Origin: Gammaproteobacteria bacterium
Lineage (GTDB): Bacteria > Pseudomonadota > Gammaproteobacteria > Pseudomonadales > Oceanobacteraceae
DNA: 57,445 nucleotides
Assembly (NCBI GenBank): GCA_013373125.1
Contig: JABXIK010000043.1
Location: 1-57,445 of the forward strand
Direction: 5' to 3'
Shown here: positions 1-9,288 of the stretch, piece by piece
Layout: the number at the start of each line of letters is the position of its first letter
How positions within the stretch are numbered: the stretch's first letter is position 1
Position numbers and translations under genes: made by a program
The notes under the pieces: model-generated
Databases searched by the model: none
Seen by the model: the letters and a program-made list of their open reading frames with translations, nothing else
Told to the model about the DNA's origin: nothing

Positions 1-440
1 ATCAAGGCTTGGGCAAGATCGTTGCTACGTTGTAAATTTTGCTCGGCTAGGGTGCGAATGGTGATGTCTTTGACATGACCCACAAAGCCCAAGAAAACGT
101 CATCAATAAATATAGGGTTCGTATCGATACGCAGATAACGCATAGTGTTATCGGCCGTTTTAATGGCTATTTCACTATGTAGGCTGTCTTGTTCTTTTAT
201 GGCTTGCTGCCACTGTTTTAAAAACTGGCTGCGATAATCAATGTGAATAGCAGATAGCCAACCATCCCCTAAGGCTTGTGTGTCGTTAAGTTCGAATAGG
301 GATTGCCAGTGTTCGTTGGTAAAGGTGATTTGACCGTTTTTATCTCCATGGAAAATGCCGGCAGGGGCGTACTCTACAAGCTGTTGATAGGGGACTTGCG
401 AAGTAGACGTTTGGGATTCATGGGAGGATTTAGCAGTCAT
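1..440 (-). CDS. PAS-domain signalling protein, N-terminal part only (cut by window edge)
   Basis: An open frame reads leftward from an ATG at 440 to the window edge without a stop, giving about 146 residues. After a short polar, serine/threonine-rich start, residues around 20-130 look like a PAS fold with its PAC tail: an EYAPAGIF segment, then TNEHWQSLFEL, and later RYLRIDTNPIFIDDVFLGFVGHVKDIT. The frame then runs into a helical linker rich in Gln and Leu. In this setting such PAS modules usually precede GGDEF, EAL or kinase domains, but the output domain lies outside the window and cannot be named. It is divergent from the EIIC-EAL gene across an 88-base gap. Confidence 0.75.
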   Translation of the reverse strand, partial: MTAKSSHESQTSTSQVPYQQLVEYAPAGIFHGDKNGQITFTNEHWQSLFELNDTQALGDGWLSAIHIDYRSQFLKQWQQAIKEQDSLHSEIAIKTADNTMRYLRIDTNPIFIDDVFLGFVGHVKDITIRTLAEQNLQRSNDLAQAL

Positions 441-528
441 TCATTAAGCTTAGTCAAAATTCGTGTTTGCGGGGGCGTTTGAGACAGTCTTTTTGGGCAA
501 GGTGTGATGAATTTAGTCGAATTCAGCC

Positions 529-2607
529 ATGAGCTGCACTATGCTTAGTGCATTATGGATAAGTAATGAATTTATGATGTTTTTAGCAAGGACCCGCCTC
601 TGGTTGAGCAGTATTCAGCACGGTTTTGTGGCGGTGTTACCGATCATCTTTCTTGGGGCGCTGGCCCTGACGTTCAGTCAAATCACCAGCTATGTTCCTT
701 CCCTTAAAGATCACATAGTTTTCCAAATCAGTCAGTGGATTATGAATGCCACCTATGGCGCATTGGCGGTCTCTTTGTGTGCCAGCATCAGTTATCAATT
801 AATTAAGACGTATCGTTCACAGTATGACCTTGTGGTGGATGTTCACATTGTCTCGTTAATGGCGGCAGTGACCTTGGTGGCCGTGACCTTTTTACAAGGG
901 TATGAGCAAGGGCAGTTTGATCTAGGATTTGATCAAATGATTCAAGCCATGTGCGTGGCGATCTTGTTCACTGAGCTGTTTGTGATTTGGATGCGCTTTG
1001 CACCGTTGCAGTTATCCTACTTGGATCATGAAATTCATGGGCAGTTGTCCATGACTTTACGCATGATTATTCCAGGTTTGATTACGCCATTAAGTGTGAT
1101 TGCGTTGTATTACTTTGTACTGATGGATGTGGATTGGTTATCGCGCCTGACCTTGTGGATCATAGGTGATGTGGACCCAGCTCAAGGCACGACGCTTTGG
1201 CAAAACATCCGTATTGTGGTGATCAATCAGTTATTTTGGTTTGTGGGGATTCATGGCAGTACGGTGATATCGTCAGTTGCCTCTGAATTGCACATGTTTA
1301 ATCAAGGGCAAAATTTCTCCGGTGAGATCATTAATCACTTTGCTTATATTGGCGGCTCAGGCTGTACCTTGGGTTTGGTCATGGTGTTGTTTTTTTCACG
1401 TCGTCAAAGTAATCGCCACTTTGCACGCTATGCCATGCTTCCCAGTTTATTTAACATTAATGAATTGGTGATTTTTGGCTTGCCTATTATTTTTAATCGC
1501 TATTTGTTTCTTCCGTTTTTGCTCATGCCGTTACTCGGTTTGGTATTAACGTACTTTGTCACTTCCCTTGGCTGGGTTACGTTTGTCAATGCCGATGTTA
1601 ATTGGAGTATGCCGTTACTATTGAGCGGTTATTTATTGGCGGATCATTGGGGGGGCGCTGTATTGCAATTGCTGATTTGTGTGTTGAGCGCCTGCGTTTA
1701 CTGGCCATTTTTAAAGCGTCATGAAGCTAGCCAAAATCGTAAGCAAAAACAAAAAATCTCCCACTTAATTAATGAAATATCCCATGTGGATTTCGATGTT
1801 AAACACGCGTATTTACAACCCAATGATGTAGGTGTGTTTTGTCGTCGAATTAACTTAGATTTAGATGAGTTAGATAATTTTGAGTTGTATTACCAGCCTA
1901 AACTGGATCACCAAGGTAATGTACAAGGGGCTGAAGCCTTAATTCGTTGGCATCATCCAGTGTTTGGTGGTTTGCCGCCGTCGGTATTTATCCCTATTGC
2001 CGAGGTGAGCGGCAAGATTCATCGGATTGGACTATGGGTGGTGGAACGTTGTTTTCGTGACATGAACATCATGCAACGTAATCACGGCTTTAAGCCCATT
2101 CCTATTGCAATAAATGTCTCACCTATCCAGTTTACGCATCCGCAATTTGTGAGTGAGTTGAAGCGTTTAATTAAACAATATGATGTGAATCCCAGAATGT
2201 TGGAACTGGAAATCACGGAAGGGCAAAAATTAAAATTAACCGATCAACTGGTAGAAGAGCTTAGGCAGTTATCCGTGATGGGCATTTCTATTGCGGTGGA
2301 TGATTTCGGTATGGGCCATACCTCGCTGCATTACTTAAAATCTTTTCCTGTGCACACCATTAAAATCGATGGGGAAATTATCCAAGACGTGGTGCGCAGC
2401 GGTTTGATTCAAGAGATCGTACAAAGCATGGGACAGCTTGCTCACGGAATGAATGCCAAATTAGTGGCAGAGTGGGTAGAGGAAGAGGACCAATTAATGA
2501 TGCTGCATAAGCTAGGATGTGATCTGTATCAGGGGAAACACTTCAGTATGCCACTGCCATTACCAGAACTCATGGCATACTGCGTGTCCCATCAAAAGCT
2601 GGCTTAA
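529..2607 (+). CDS. PTS EIIC-like membrane domain fused to an EAL c-di-GMP phosphodiesterase
   Basis: The first 400 residues are strongly hydrophobic, with about ten membrane segments. They carry signatures of the lactose/cellobiose-type PTS EIIC permease: FWFVGIHGS near residue 240 and FNINELVIFGLPIIFN near 306. The C-terminal third is an EAL domain with its key residues: EALIRW near 467, INVSP near 528, EITEG near 561, DDFGMGH near 590 and AEWVEE near 647. It should therefore hydrolyse cyclic di-GMP at the inner membrane, perhaps in response to a sugar held by the EIIC part. No EIIB or EIIA domain is present. The start is uncertain: 529 has no good ribosome site, and ATG 574 removes 15 residues outside the conserved region. 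The 3' end overlaps the convergent MDR gene by 4 bases. Confidence 0.85.
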   Translation: MSCTMLSALWISNEFMMFLARTRLWLSSIQHGFVAVLPIIFLGALALTFSQITSYVPSLKDHIVFQISQWIMNATYGALAVSLCASISYQLIKTYRSQYDLVVDVHIVSLMAAVTLVAVTFLQGYEQGQFDLGFDQMIQAMCVAILFTELFVIWMRFAPLQLSYLDHEIHGQLSMTLRMIIPGLITPLSVIALYYFVLMDVDWLSRLTLWIIGDVDPAQGTTLWQNIRIVVINQLFWFVGIHGSTVISSVASELHMFNQGQNFSGEIINHFAYIGGSGCTLGLVMVLFFSRRQSNRHFARYAMLPSLFNINELVIFGLPIIFNRYLFLPFLLMPLLGLVLTYFVTSLGWVTFVNADVNWSMPLLLSGYLLADHWGGAVLQLLICVLSACVYWPFLKRHEASQNRKQKQKISHLINEISHVDFDVKHAYLQPNDVGVFCRRINLDLDELDNFELYYQPKLDHQGNVQGAEALIRWHHPVFGGLPPSVFIPIAEVSGKIHRIGLWVVERCFRDMNIMQRNHGFKPIPIAINVSPIQFTHPQFVSELKRLIKQYDVNPRMLELEITEGQKLKLTDQLVEELRQLSVMGISIAVDDFGMGHTSLHYLKSFPVHTIKIDGEIIQDVVRSGLIQEIVQSMGQLAHGMNAKLVAEWVEEEDQLMMLHKLGCDLYQGKHFSMPLPLPELMAYCVSHQKLA

Positions 2608-3575
2608 GGCACTAGGATGACTTTGCCAGCGACTTTACGTTGTAATACATCGTTAAGCGCAGCGTGTACTTCATCAATTGGGTACGCCTTGTGAATGTGT
2701 GGCTTTAGATAACCTTTTTGATACCAGGTGAACAACTCCACTTGGTTGGCCATGTAATCCTGTGGTTGTTTTTGTACGAACGAACCCCAGAACACTCCTA
2801 AAATACTAAAGCCTTTTACTAAGGCAAGGTTCACACTGAATTCCGGAATGCGACCAGAAGCAAAGCCCACCACAAGGTAGCGTCCATTCCATGCCATGCG
2901 ACGAATGCTGGCATCAAACGTATCACCACCTATTGGGTCAAACACCACGTCAAAGCCTTTATGGCCCGCTTGTTTTTTCAGCGCATCTGCAAGATTGGCG
3001 TCATTTAAGATAAGGTTATCGGCACCGTGCTCTTTGGCGATATCTAGTTTCTCTTGAGTGGAAGCTACTGCTGTGACCGTGGCTCCCATGGCTTTGGCTA
3101 TTTCTATAGCTGCGATACCTGTACTACCCGCGCCACCTAGCACCAATACGTGTTCACCTGCTTGCAAGTTAGCGCGTTGCTTTAAGGCATGATGAGACGT
3201 GCCGTAGGCACACATGAGCGCCGTGGCATCATCGGCTGATAAGCCTTTAGGTAAGGGCTGCACTATGGATTGGTGCAACACCACTTCTTCGGCATAACCC
3301 CCGATGGGCATGATGGCAGCAACGGCATCGCCGGCTTTGAATTTATCCACATCTTCACCGACTGCATCCACGATACCGGCCACTTCGATTCCTGGGGTGA
3401 AGGGTGTGGGTGGTTTCATTTGATACAAGCCTTGCACCAATAAACCATCTGGGAAGTTTACTCCAATGGCTTGAGCACGAATACGCACCTGACCTTTTTT
3501 AACGTCAGGGCTTGGAGCATCAATGACTTTTAGATTTTCAATGGGCGCAAACGCTTCGCAAATAACTTGTTTCAT
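2604..3575 (-). CDS. Zinc-free medium-chain dehydrogenase/reductase, NADPH:quinone oxidoreductase-like
   Basis: The 323-residue product has the two-domain layout of the MDR superfamily: an N-terminal GroES-like fold ending near residue 125, then a Rossmann fold whose nucleotide loop VLGGAGSTG lies at residues 145-153. The Cys/His zinc ligands of alcohol dehydrogenases are not visible, which places it with the quinone oxidoreductase (Qor-like) branch. Such enzymes use NADPH to reduce quinones or alpha,beta-unsaturated carbonyls; the exact substrate cannot be read. An AGGTGATGT ribosome site precedes the ATG. Its 3' end meets the EIIC-EAL gene head-on with a 4-base overlap and no terminator is visible between them. 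Confidence 0.85.
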   Translation of the reverse strand: MKQVICEAFAPIENLKVIDAPSPDVKKGQVRIRAQAIGVNFPDGLLVQGLYQMKPPTPFTPGIEVAGIVDAVGEDVDKFKAGDAVAAIMPIGGYAEEVVLHQSIVQPLPKGLSADDATALMCAYGTSHHALKQRANLQAGEHVLVLGGAGSTGIAAIEIAKAMGATVTAVASTQEKLDIAKEHGADNLILNDANLADALKKQAGHKGFDVVFDPIGGDTFDASIRRMAWNGRYLVVGFASGRIPEFSVNLALVKGFSILGVFWGSFVQKQPQDYMANQVELFTWYQKGYLKPHIHKAYPIDEVHAALNDVLQRKVAGKVILVP

Positions 3576-3668
3576 ACATCACCTATGATTTTTACCAAAT
3601 AGTAGGTGCTAGCAGCTGATAAATGAAGTGAATAGGGTTTATGGAAGACTATTAATAAAACTGATAGA

Positions 3669-4436
3669 TCAAGGGATAAGTGATAGGTCCACTTCTGGCA
3701 AATGCTCGAAACCCGGTTTGGCAAAATAGTATCCTTGGATGAGCTGTACTCCCATTTTTTGTAGGGCGGCTAGTTCCTCTTGGCATTCGATGCCTTCGGC
3801 TAGGGTTTGAATATTAAGCGCGTCACACAAGTTCACGCTGTGTTGAATAATGGCCTGGCGCACGGGATCTTGGTGGATGTTACGAATCAGATCCATATCA
3901 AATTTAATGATGTCGGTTTGAAAGTCAGCCAATAAATTTAACCCTGAGTAACCCGAGCCGAAGTCGTCGGTGGCGGTTTTAAAGCCCACACTTTGATAGT
4001 GGGTGACGATGTTTTTGACATGACTACTGTCTTGAATTTTTTCCCCTTCTGTAAATTCAAACAAAATATTCTCAATGGGGAAGCGATAAGTCTTAGCGGC
4101 TTCTAATGTGGTTCGTATACACAGCTCGGGGCGATAAACCGCGTTGGGCAAGAAGTTAATACTGAGGATGGATTGCAGATTAAGCTCAGAAGCTAGGGCA
4201 ATGGCTTTCACTCGGCATTTTTGGTCAAAGCGGTAGCGATTAGACTCATTGACCTGAGCCAAGACAGACGCGGCGGATTCATTATTAACGCCCCGTACCA
4301 AGGCTTCGTAACCAAACACCTTGCCATTGCGGATATCCACAATGGGCTGAAACGCCATGGAAAAGTCGAAATCGAGCACAGACGCTTCAAGGCATTGCTT
4401 ACAGCTGAACTCTTGAAAATCGCTGGGTTGAGTCAT
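3669..4436 (-). CDS. Stand-alone EAL-domain c-di-GMP phosphodiesterase
   Basis: The 255-residue protein is almost entirely one EAL domain, with no membrane segment and no GGDEF or receiver partner. The motif series is present: FQPIVDI, YEALVRG, FEFTEGEKI, TDDFGSGYSGLNLL, IKFDMDLIRN and LAEGIECQEE, ending in QGYYFAKP. Catalytic Glu, the Asp pair and the Lys are retained, so hydrolysis of c-di-GMP is likely. A short Cys-containing N-terminus (residues 10-20, CKQCLEAS) precedes the domain. It is the second EAL protein within 4 kb. Transcription is separate from the MDR gene by a 93-base gap. Confidence 0.85.
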   Translation of the reverse strand: MTQPSDFQEFSCKQCLEASVLDFDFSMAFQPIVDIRNGKVFGYEALVRGVNNESAASVLAQVNESNRYRFDQKCRVKAIALASELNLQSILSINFLPNAVYRPELCIRTTLEAAKTYRFPIENILFEFTEGEKIQDSSHVKNIVTHYQSVGFKTATDDFGSGYSGLNLLADFQTDIIKFDMDLIRNIHQDPVRQAIIQHSVNLCDALNIQTLAEGIECQEELAALQKMGVQLIQGYYFAKPGFEHLPEVDLSLIP

Positions 4437-4504
4437 TATGGAGCCTAAATTTAAACAACTCTTTTAAATCTAGTTGTGCATCCAACAATGCGCAATTTTA
4501 TGGC

Positions 4505-5116
4505 TCAGCTGTACTTGTGGATCACGTCTAAGGCACTTGGGGCAATAGACAATACCAGTAGAATTGCCATGATGCGGTTAAACCACACCAGATGGTGCTG
4601 GCTTTGTAAAAATCGTTTGATGTTCTTACCAAACAATAGCCAAGCGCCAACACACGGTAATGCCATCAAAAGATAGGCCGATGCAATGGCGAGAATATCG
4701 TAAATGAAGTGCTCGCCTAATGTCGTGTAAGTGGCCACGGCACCAGTAGCCATGATCCAAGCTTTAGGATTCACCCATTGAAATAACGCGGCCTTAAAAA
4801 AGCTAAAGGGCTTAGCCTGTTGCTCACTTTTGGAGAGGCTTGCGCTATGGGCAATCTGCCAAGACAAGTACAACAAATATATGATCCCGCCTATTTGTAT
4901 CACATCGTGCAACATGGGCAGTTGTTGGAAAATGCTACCTAAGCCTAACCCGATGAACAGCACCATTAACGGAAAGCCGAGTGAAATGCCCAATAAATGA
5001 GGGATGCTTGCGCGCACGCCAAAGTTCACCCCAGAGGTCATGATCATGACATTGTTAGGCCCAGGGGTGATGGTGGTTGAAAAGGCAAATAGTAATATGG
5101 CGAGAAAGGTATCCAC
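4505..5116 (-). CDS. LysE/RhtB-family amino-acid exporter
   Basis: The 203-residue product has about six hydrophobic helices and opens with the family signature TPGPNNVMIMTSGVNFGVRASIPHLLG (split here: TPGPNN, then GVNFGVR, then LLGISLGF). This family exports amino acids such as lysine, threonine or homoserine lactones across the inner membrane. A NPKAW segment typical of RhtB-type members lies near residue 115. The substrate cannot be predicted and no divergent LysR-type partner is next to it. Length matches the usual 200-210 residues. Confidence 0.88.
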   Translation of the reverse strand: MDTFLAILLFAFSTTITPGPNNVMIMTSGVNFGVRASIPHLLGISLGFPLMVLFIGLGLGSIFQQLPMLHDVIQIGGIIYLLYLSWQIAHSASLSKSEQQAKPFSFFKAALFQWVNPKAWIMATGAVATYTTLGEHFIYDILAIASAYLLMALPCVGAWLLFGKNIKRFLQSQHHLVWFNRIMAILLVLSIAPSALDVIHKYS

Positions 5117-5197
5117 AGGTGCACCGATGTATGAGTGGGCACGTATAATAGAGCATCAAAAAGAGAGCGCCTACAGGGATTTTAGCAACATACTGTT

Positions 5198-5238
5198 GAG
5201 CCGCCCATTCTGGTTGAGTGCCAGTGAATGAGCGGCTC
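5198..5238. repeat. 41-base imperfect hairpin between LysE-type and MAPEG genes
   Basis: Outer arms GAGCCGC and GCGGCTC pair perfectly, then after one C/A mismatch CATTC pairs with GAATG, and an inner TGG pairs with CCA around a 7-base loop, leaving a 2-base bulge. No T-run follows on either strand, so it is not a standard terminator. It lies in the 134-base gap between two same-strand genes and may be an mRNA end or stabiliser. Confidence 0.5.
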
Positions 5239-5250
5239 GAATTGACAAGG

Positions 5251-5667
5251 CTAGCTCAAGCTCGGCAGGTTTAAGGCGATCATAATCCACATTGCCACCA
5301 CAATGAGCAAAGAGACACCAAAAATTAAAAAGCGATGTAATGGGTGGTTATAGGTAATGTGAATATATGAATGAATAAAGCGCACGACGACAAACGCCCA
5401 TGCTAAAGCAATTAACTCAGGTGTTTCTATTTTCAGTGCCAGCATGACACAACCTGCAATATAAAATAGAACGGGAATTTCAAACAAGTTTAAGTAGTTG
5501 CGATTCAATTTCTTTAAATGGATCGGCTCTTCATAGCCAGACATAAGACGATATTGCTTCGGGTTCACTTCACCATTTTTTATGCTGATTAAGCGTGAAA
5601 GACCTAAAACAAGGCAAATAATACAGGTAAATAGGACTAGGATTAGCATAGGATAGAAAACAGACAT
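5251..5667 (-). CDS. MAPEG-family membrane protein
   Basis: The 138-residue product has four hydrophobic segments and the MAPEG pattern: a conserved RLMSGYEEP loop, then LNRNYLNLFEIPVLFY with the family Asn-Glu pair, and RFIHSYIHITYNHPLHRF near residues 100-118. Eukaryotic relatives are glutathione-dependent enzymes; bacterial members are mostly of unknown function. It lies in the inner membrane as a probable trimer by family analogy. It could be cotranscribed with the LysE-type gene 134 bases downstream, though a long hairpin lies between them. Confidence 0.85.
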   Translation of the reverse strand: MSVFYPMLILVLFTCIICLVLGLSRLISIKNGEVNPKQYRLMSGYEEPIHLKKLNRNYLNLFEIPVLFYIAGCVMLALKIETPELIALAWAFVVVRFIHSYIHITYNHPLHRFLIFGVSLLIVVAMWIMIALNLPSLS

Positions 5668-5815
5668 AAACGCTCCAGTTAAAAAATGATCATCATATTA
5701 TGAATACATCAGCGCGTTTTGTTTGTTAATACTCGCTATTCATAGTGGGCTATTGAAAGGGTTATTGGCAGACGAATCAATCCCTAATTGGCAACACACT
5801 GTCTATCCATCGTCA

Positions 5816-8800
5816 CTATTCGTTGGAGAGCTTAGGAGAGTTCGCCGCTTCTTGATGATTTGTGCTGGAATTTGAATGGGTGCCAATCCATTTTAATAAA
5901 ACGGTTTTCAAATAATCAGGCACCACGGGTTTGGGGATGTAATCGTTCATGCCCGCTGCAATACAGGTGTCTTTGGCGCCCGTCATCGCATGGGCGGTCA
6001 TGGCGATAATGGTCATGTCTTTATGCTTAGCGCCGGCTTCGCCGTTGCGAATTTTACGTGTGGCCGTGTAGCCATCCATTACCGGCATTTGGCAGTCCAT
6101 TAAAATAGCATCAAAGTAGTGGTACTCGAGTGCGTCAAAACACGCTTGTGCGCTATTGGCCATGGTAACGATTACCCCAAAGTCTTCTAATATGCCATTG
6201 GCGACTTCTAAATTGATTTGATTGTCATCCACCAATAAAACAGATTTGCCATTTAATAAATTTTCATCTTCTTTTTCTCGTATGTATTGGTAATCCGGTT
6301 TAAACGCATCACGCTGCGTATTGAAGGCTTTATCCAGTGCGGCAAATAAGGCAAACGGGGTGGCAGGTTTAATCAGACTCAAAAACCCATGCTTATGATC
6401 TTGGTTGCTTTTAACGGTTTCCAGTAAATAAGTAAAATCACACTTTTTAATACTGGTATGAAGATTCAACTGTTTGACGAAGTCGTCTTTATCTTGCGTG
6501 ATGTTTTCATCAATGATGATGATATTAAAGGCAGTATTTTGTTTGAGTAAATTTAAGCAGGCACTACTGGTATGGGCGATTTGAGTTTGGCATTGCCAGC
6601 TTTGTAATTGCTGGTTGAGGGAATTTAAGATTCGAATATTCGGACTGGCCAGTAATATGCGAGCCTCTTTAAATTTGGCTTCTATGATTTCTTGATTCTT
6701 ATTGATGCTGGCGCTGAGGGACACTGTAAAAGTAAATTGACTACCTTTGCCTTCTTCGCTGTTTACGTGAATTTCACCTTGCATTAAGTGACAGAGCTGG
6801 CGGCTGATGCTCAGACCTAAACCCGTGCCACCATAGGTTTTGGTGATGCTGCTGTCTTCTTGAGTGAAGGATTCAAATAAATTTTGTAACTTATCCTCTT
6901 TGATGCCTTTGCCTGTATCCATGACTGTGCATTCGAGCATGATTTTTTGATCCATCTCTTTGGTTTCGGCGACTAATGCAATCTCCCCTTTTTGGGTAAA
7001 TTTAAGCGCATTACCAACAAGATTGGTGATGATTTGATTGATACGCATGACATCGCCAATCACATGCTCATGCCGAACATTGCTGGCATCTAATATAAAT
7101 TCTAAGTCTTTCGCTTGGGCGCGGATTGAGAGTGAAGTTGAAACATCCGATAAGAACTTAATGAGATCAAATTCACTGTTATCAATTTCCAGCTTGCCGG
7201 CTTCAATTTTTGACATATCCAAGATGTCATTCACTAAATGAGTGAGGTGATGAGCGGAAAACTTAGCCATTTCTAGTTGATGTTGTTGCTTGGGTGTTAG
7301 AGGGTCTTTGGCCAGTAATTCCAACATACCTAAAACACCATTCATGGGTGTACGAATCTCATGGCTGACGTTAGCAATAAATTCACTTTTGGCTTCATTA
7401 GATTGCAAAGCCAAATTTCGTGCATTTTCTAATTCTTCCGTGCGAGCTTTGACCTTGGCTTCTAGGGATGAATTAAGTTCTAAAATTTCACGTTCAGTGA
7501 TTTTTTGCTCGGTAATATCTCGTAAAATAGCCGCCACACCGATGGTTTTTCCATTATCCAAAATAATGGGCGAGAGATGGATGGATAGCTCGATCGATGT
7601 GTTTTTTTGCGAGGTTGCCGTGCATTCGAATGATTCTTGGCCATTTTTATAGTAAATATTTTGGATCAAGGATTTAACCGCGTCTTCATCATTATTACGT
7701 AAAAATAGCTCGAAGACGGTCATGCCCATAGCTACGTGTTCGGGGTAGCCAGTAATATTTGTAGCTGCATCATTCCAGCCTGTGATGTGTCCAAATTCAT
7801 CCATAGCAATAATGCCATCTTGTGAACCCGAAATGATGGCTTTGAACTCCGCTTGGCTGCGTATTAATCCTAAGCGTTTATGTACATTTGCTTGGTAATA
7901 AGCAAACATACAAAAAATTAGCGACATCAGAGCAAATAAAATTTGAACTAAGCTGTTGGTGCGTTCATTAAGAATTCCCAAAATAGTGGACTCGTCTACC
8001 CCAATGACAAGGCTGAGGGTACGTCCTTGATTTAAACCGGATAAAAAGAAGATTTTGGAATCAAAGTTCAGGATACGACCGGTTAACTGATTAAGCTCTT
8101 GCACAAGCACATGTTTATGATTCTCTATATTCGAACTATCTACTTTTACTTGCGTGTCACTGAATATATTTTGCCAAACCAATTGGCTTTCTGGTTGGGT
8201 TTCAAAGGCAAATGCAATATCTGGGTCAGGATGGTAAATAAAGCCGCCTTCATTATTGAGAACATACATTCTCAATTGGTTACTCAGGCTATGTACGTAT
8301 TCGTTAATATGCTGCTGAGCATCCAGGTTCATAATGATAAAGCCAAAAAATTGGGTGTCGTAATCGAATACTGGCATGGCGATGCGCTGAGTGGGGGTGA
8401 ACGGAATTTGAATTTTTCCGTATTCACGATTTAAGTTGATGTTCGAAATGTATATCTCGCCTGGGTGATATTGGCTAATTTCTTTGAAGTAATCTGAGTC
8501 CCCTTTGCTTTGTAATCTCTCCGGTTTGATGCGTCGAATGTTGGTGCCTTGTCTCTCAACCCGTACTAGCTCTTTGCCATTGTCTTCGGCGCCAATGTAT
8601 CTGAGCTGTAATATGTCAGGGTTATTTTCAATGAAGCTTTCAAAGATGATGGCTAAGCGGGTTTTCCATTGTTCCAGTTGGGTTTTATCTTCTGGGTCGA
8701 TACCACTATTTTGCATGGCACGCACGATGCCACTGATGGGCGGTGTTAGATGTAAAAATTTTATACGCTGCTTTTGCTTATCTAAGTTATTTTGAATTAG

Positions 8801-8971
8801 GTTGTAGCGTGCGGCCATTTGCGTTTGGATGTTATGGGCAAACTCATGAGTAATATCCTCATAAGTCATTTGGCGGTAAAGCAAGGTAATCAATGCCAAT
8901 AGCCCAATCAATAGGGCAGCCGTCAGCAATAGAGTTTGCTTAAATGTGAACTCATGATTAGCTAAGGTCAT
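5816..8971 (-). CDS. Hybrid sensor histidine kinase: Cache-type sensor, PAS, HisKA, HATPase, two receiver-like domains
   Basis: The 1051-residue protein has a first membrane helix near residues 12-32, a long periplasmic region to about 335 that looks like a double-Cache ligand sensor, and a second helix near 340-357. A PAS domain follows (about 370-490), then a coiled linker, the H-box SHEIRTPMNG near 538, and the ATPase boxes GNALKF near 653, DTGKGI and GGTGLGLSIS. A degenerate receiver-like domain (about 770-890) lacks the usual acidic pair. The final receiver (about 905-1025) has VDDNQIN, phospho-acceptor Asp in MDCQMPVMDG near 958 and the KP loop. It should respond to a periplasmic small molecule; no cognate regulator is adjacent. 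Confidence 0.9.
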   Translation of the reverse strand: MTLANHEFTFKQTLLLTAALLIGLLALITLLYRQMTYEDITHEFAHNIQTQMAARYNLIQNNLDKQKQRIKFLHLTPPISGIVRAMQNSGIDPEDKTQLEQWKTRLAIIFESFIENNPDILQLRYIGAEDNGKELVRVERQGTNIRRIKPERLQSKGDSDYFKEISQYHPGEIYISNINLNREYGKIQIPFTPTQRIAMPVFDYDTQFFGFIIMNLDAQQHINEYVHSLSNQLRMYVLNNEGGFIYHPDPDIAFAFETQPESQLVWQNIFSDTQVKVDSSNIENHKHVLVQELNQLTGRILNFDSKIFFLSGLNQGRTLSLVIGVDESTILGILNERTNSLVQILFALMSLIFCMFAYYQANVHKRLGLIRSQAEFKAIISGSQDGIIAMDEFGHITGWNDAATNITGYPEHVAMGMTVFELFLRNNDEDAVKSLIQNIYYKNGQESFECTATSQKNTSIELSIHLSPIILDNGKTIGVAAILRDITEQKITEREILELNSSLEAKVKARTEELENARNLALQSNEAKSEFIANVSHEIRTPMNGVLGMLELLAKDPLTPKQQHQLEMAKFSAHHLTHLVNDILDMSKIEAGKLEIDNSEFDLIKFLSDVSTSLSIRAQAKDLEFILDASNVRHEHVIGDVMRINQIITNLVGNALKFTQKGEIALVAETKEMDQKIMLECTVMDTGKGIKEDKLQNLFESFTQEDSSITKTYGGTGLGLSISRQLCHLMQGEIHVNSEEGKGSQFTFTVSLSASINKNQEIIEAKFKEARILLASPNIRILNSLNQQLQSWQCQTQIAHTSSACLNLLKQNTAFNIIIIDENITQDKDDFVKQLNLHTSIKKCDFTYLLETVKSNQDHKHGFLSLIKPATPFALFAALDKAFNTQRDAFKPDYQYIREKEDENLLNGKSVLLVDDNQINLEVANGILEDFGVIVTMANSAQACFDALEYHYFDAILMDCQMPVMDGYTATRKIRNGEAGAKHKDMTIIAMTAHAMTGAKDTCIAAGMNDYIPKPVVPDYLKTVLLKWIGTHSNSSTNHQEAANSPKLSNE

Positions 8972-9288
8972 AGGGTGGCCGGTTAGAGATGAGTGCTCAT
9001 TACTCTCAGTATAGGCAGAGTACTGAGCCTGTGGTTTAAATAAGCCGCGTTTTTTGGATCAATTTTGCCAAATGTTCCCGTTTTAATAGGATCTGGATAT
9101 GAAAGGACAGCAACCACATGTTGATTGTCCGAACTTTGATTTCTCATAATATAAGTATGGCTTTAGCTACTTATTCAGAATCACCAGTTATAAATAGAAT
9201 AGTTTAAAATAATCGATACTGTATGTTTGAACAGTGTTTGGTTTGAGGTTATATTGCAGCCTTTCAAGGTATTGCAGGGAGGTAATGT
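8972..9288. other. 317-base intergenic region between the hybrid kinase and tag
   Basis: This divergent region must hold promoters for both neighbours. Only short shadow frames cross it. A good ribosome site (GGAGG) lies just before the tag start at 9289. No hairpin, repeat or RNA gene was recognised. Confidence 0.5.

Noticed and set aside
5198..5238. Integron attC site
   Set aside because: The hairpin has bulged bases like attC, but the required GTTRRRY and RYYYAAC core boxes are missing and no cassette array or integrase is nearby.
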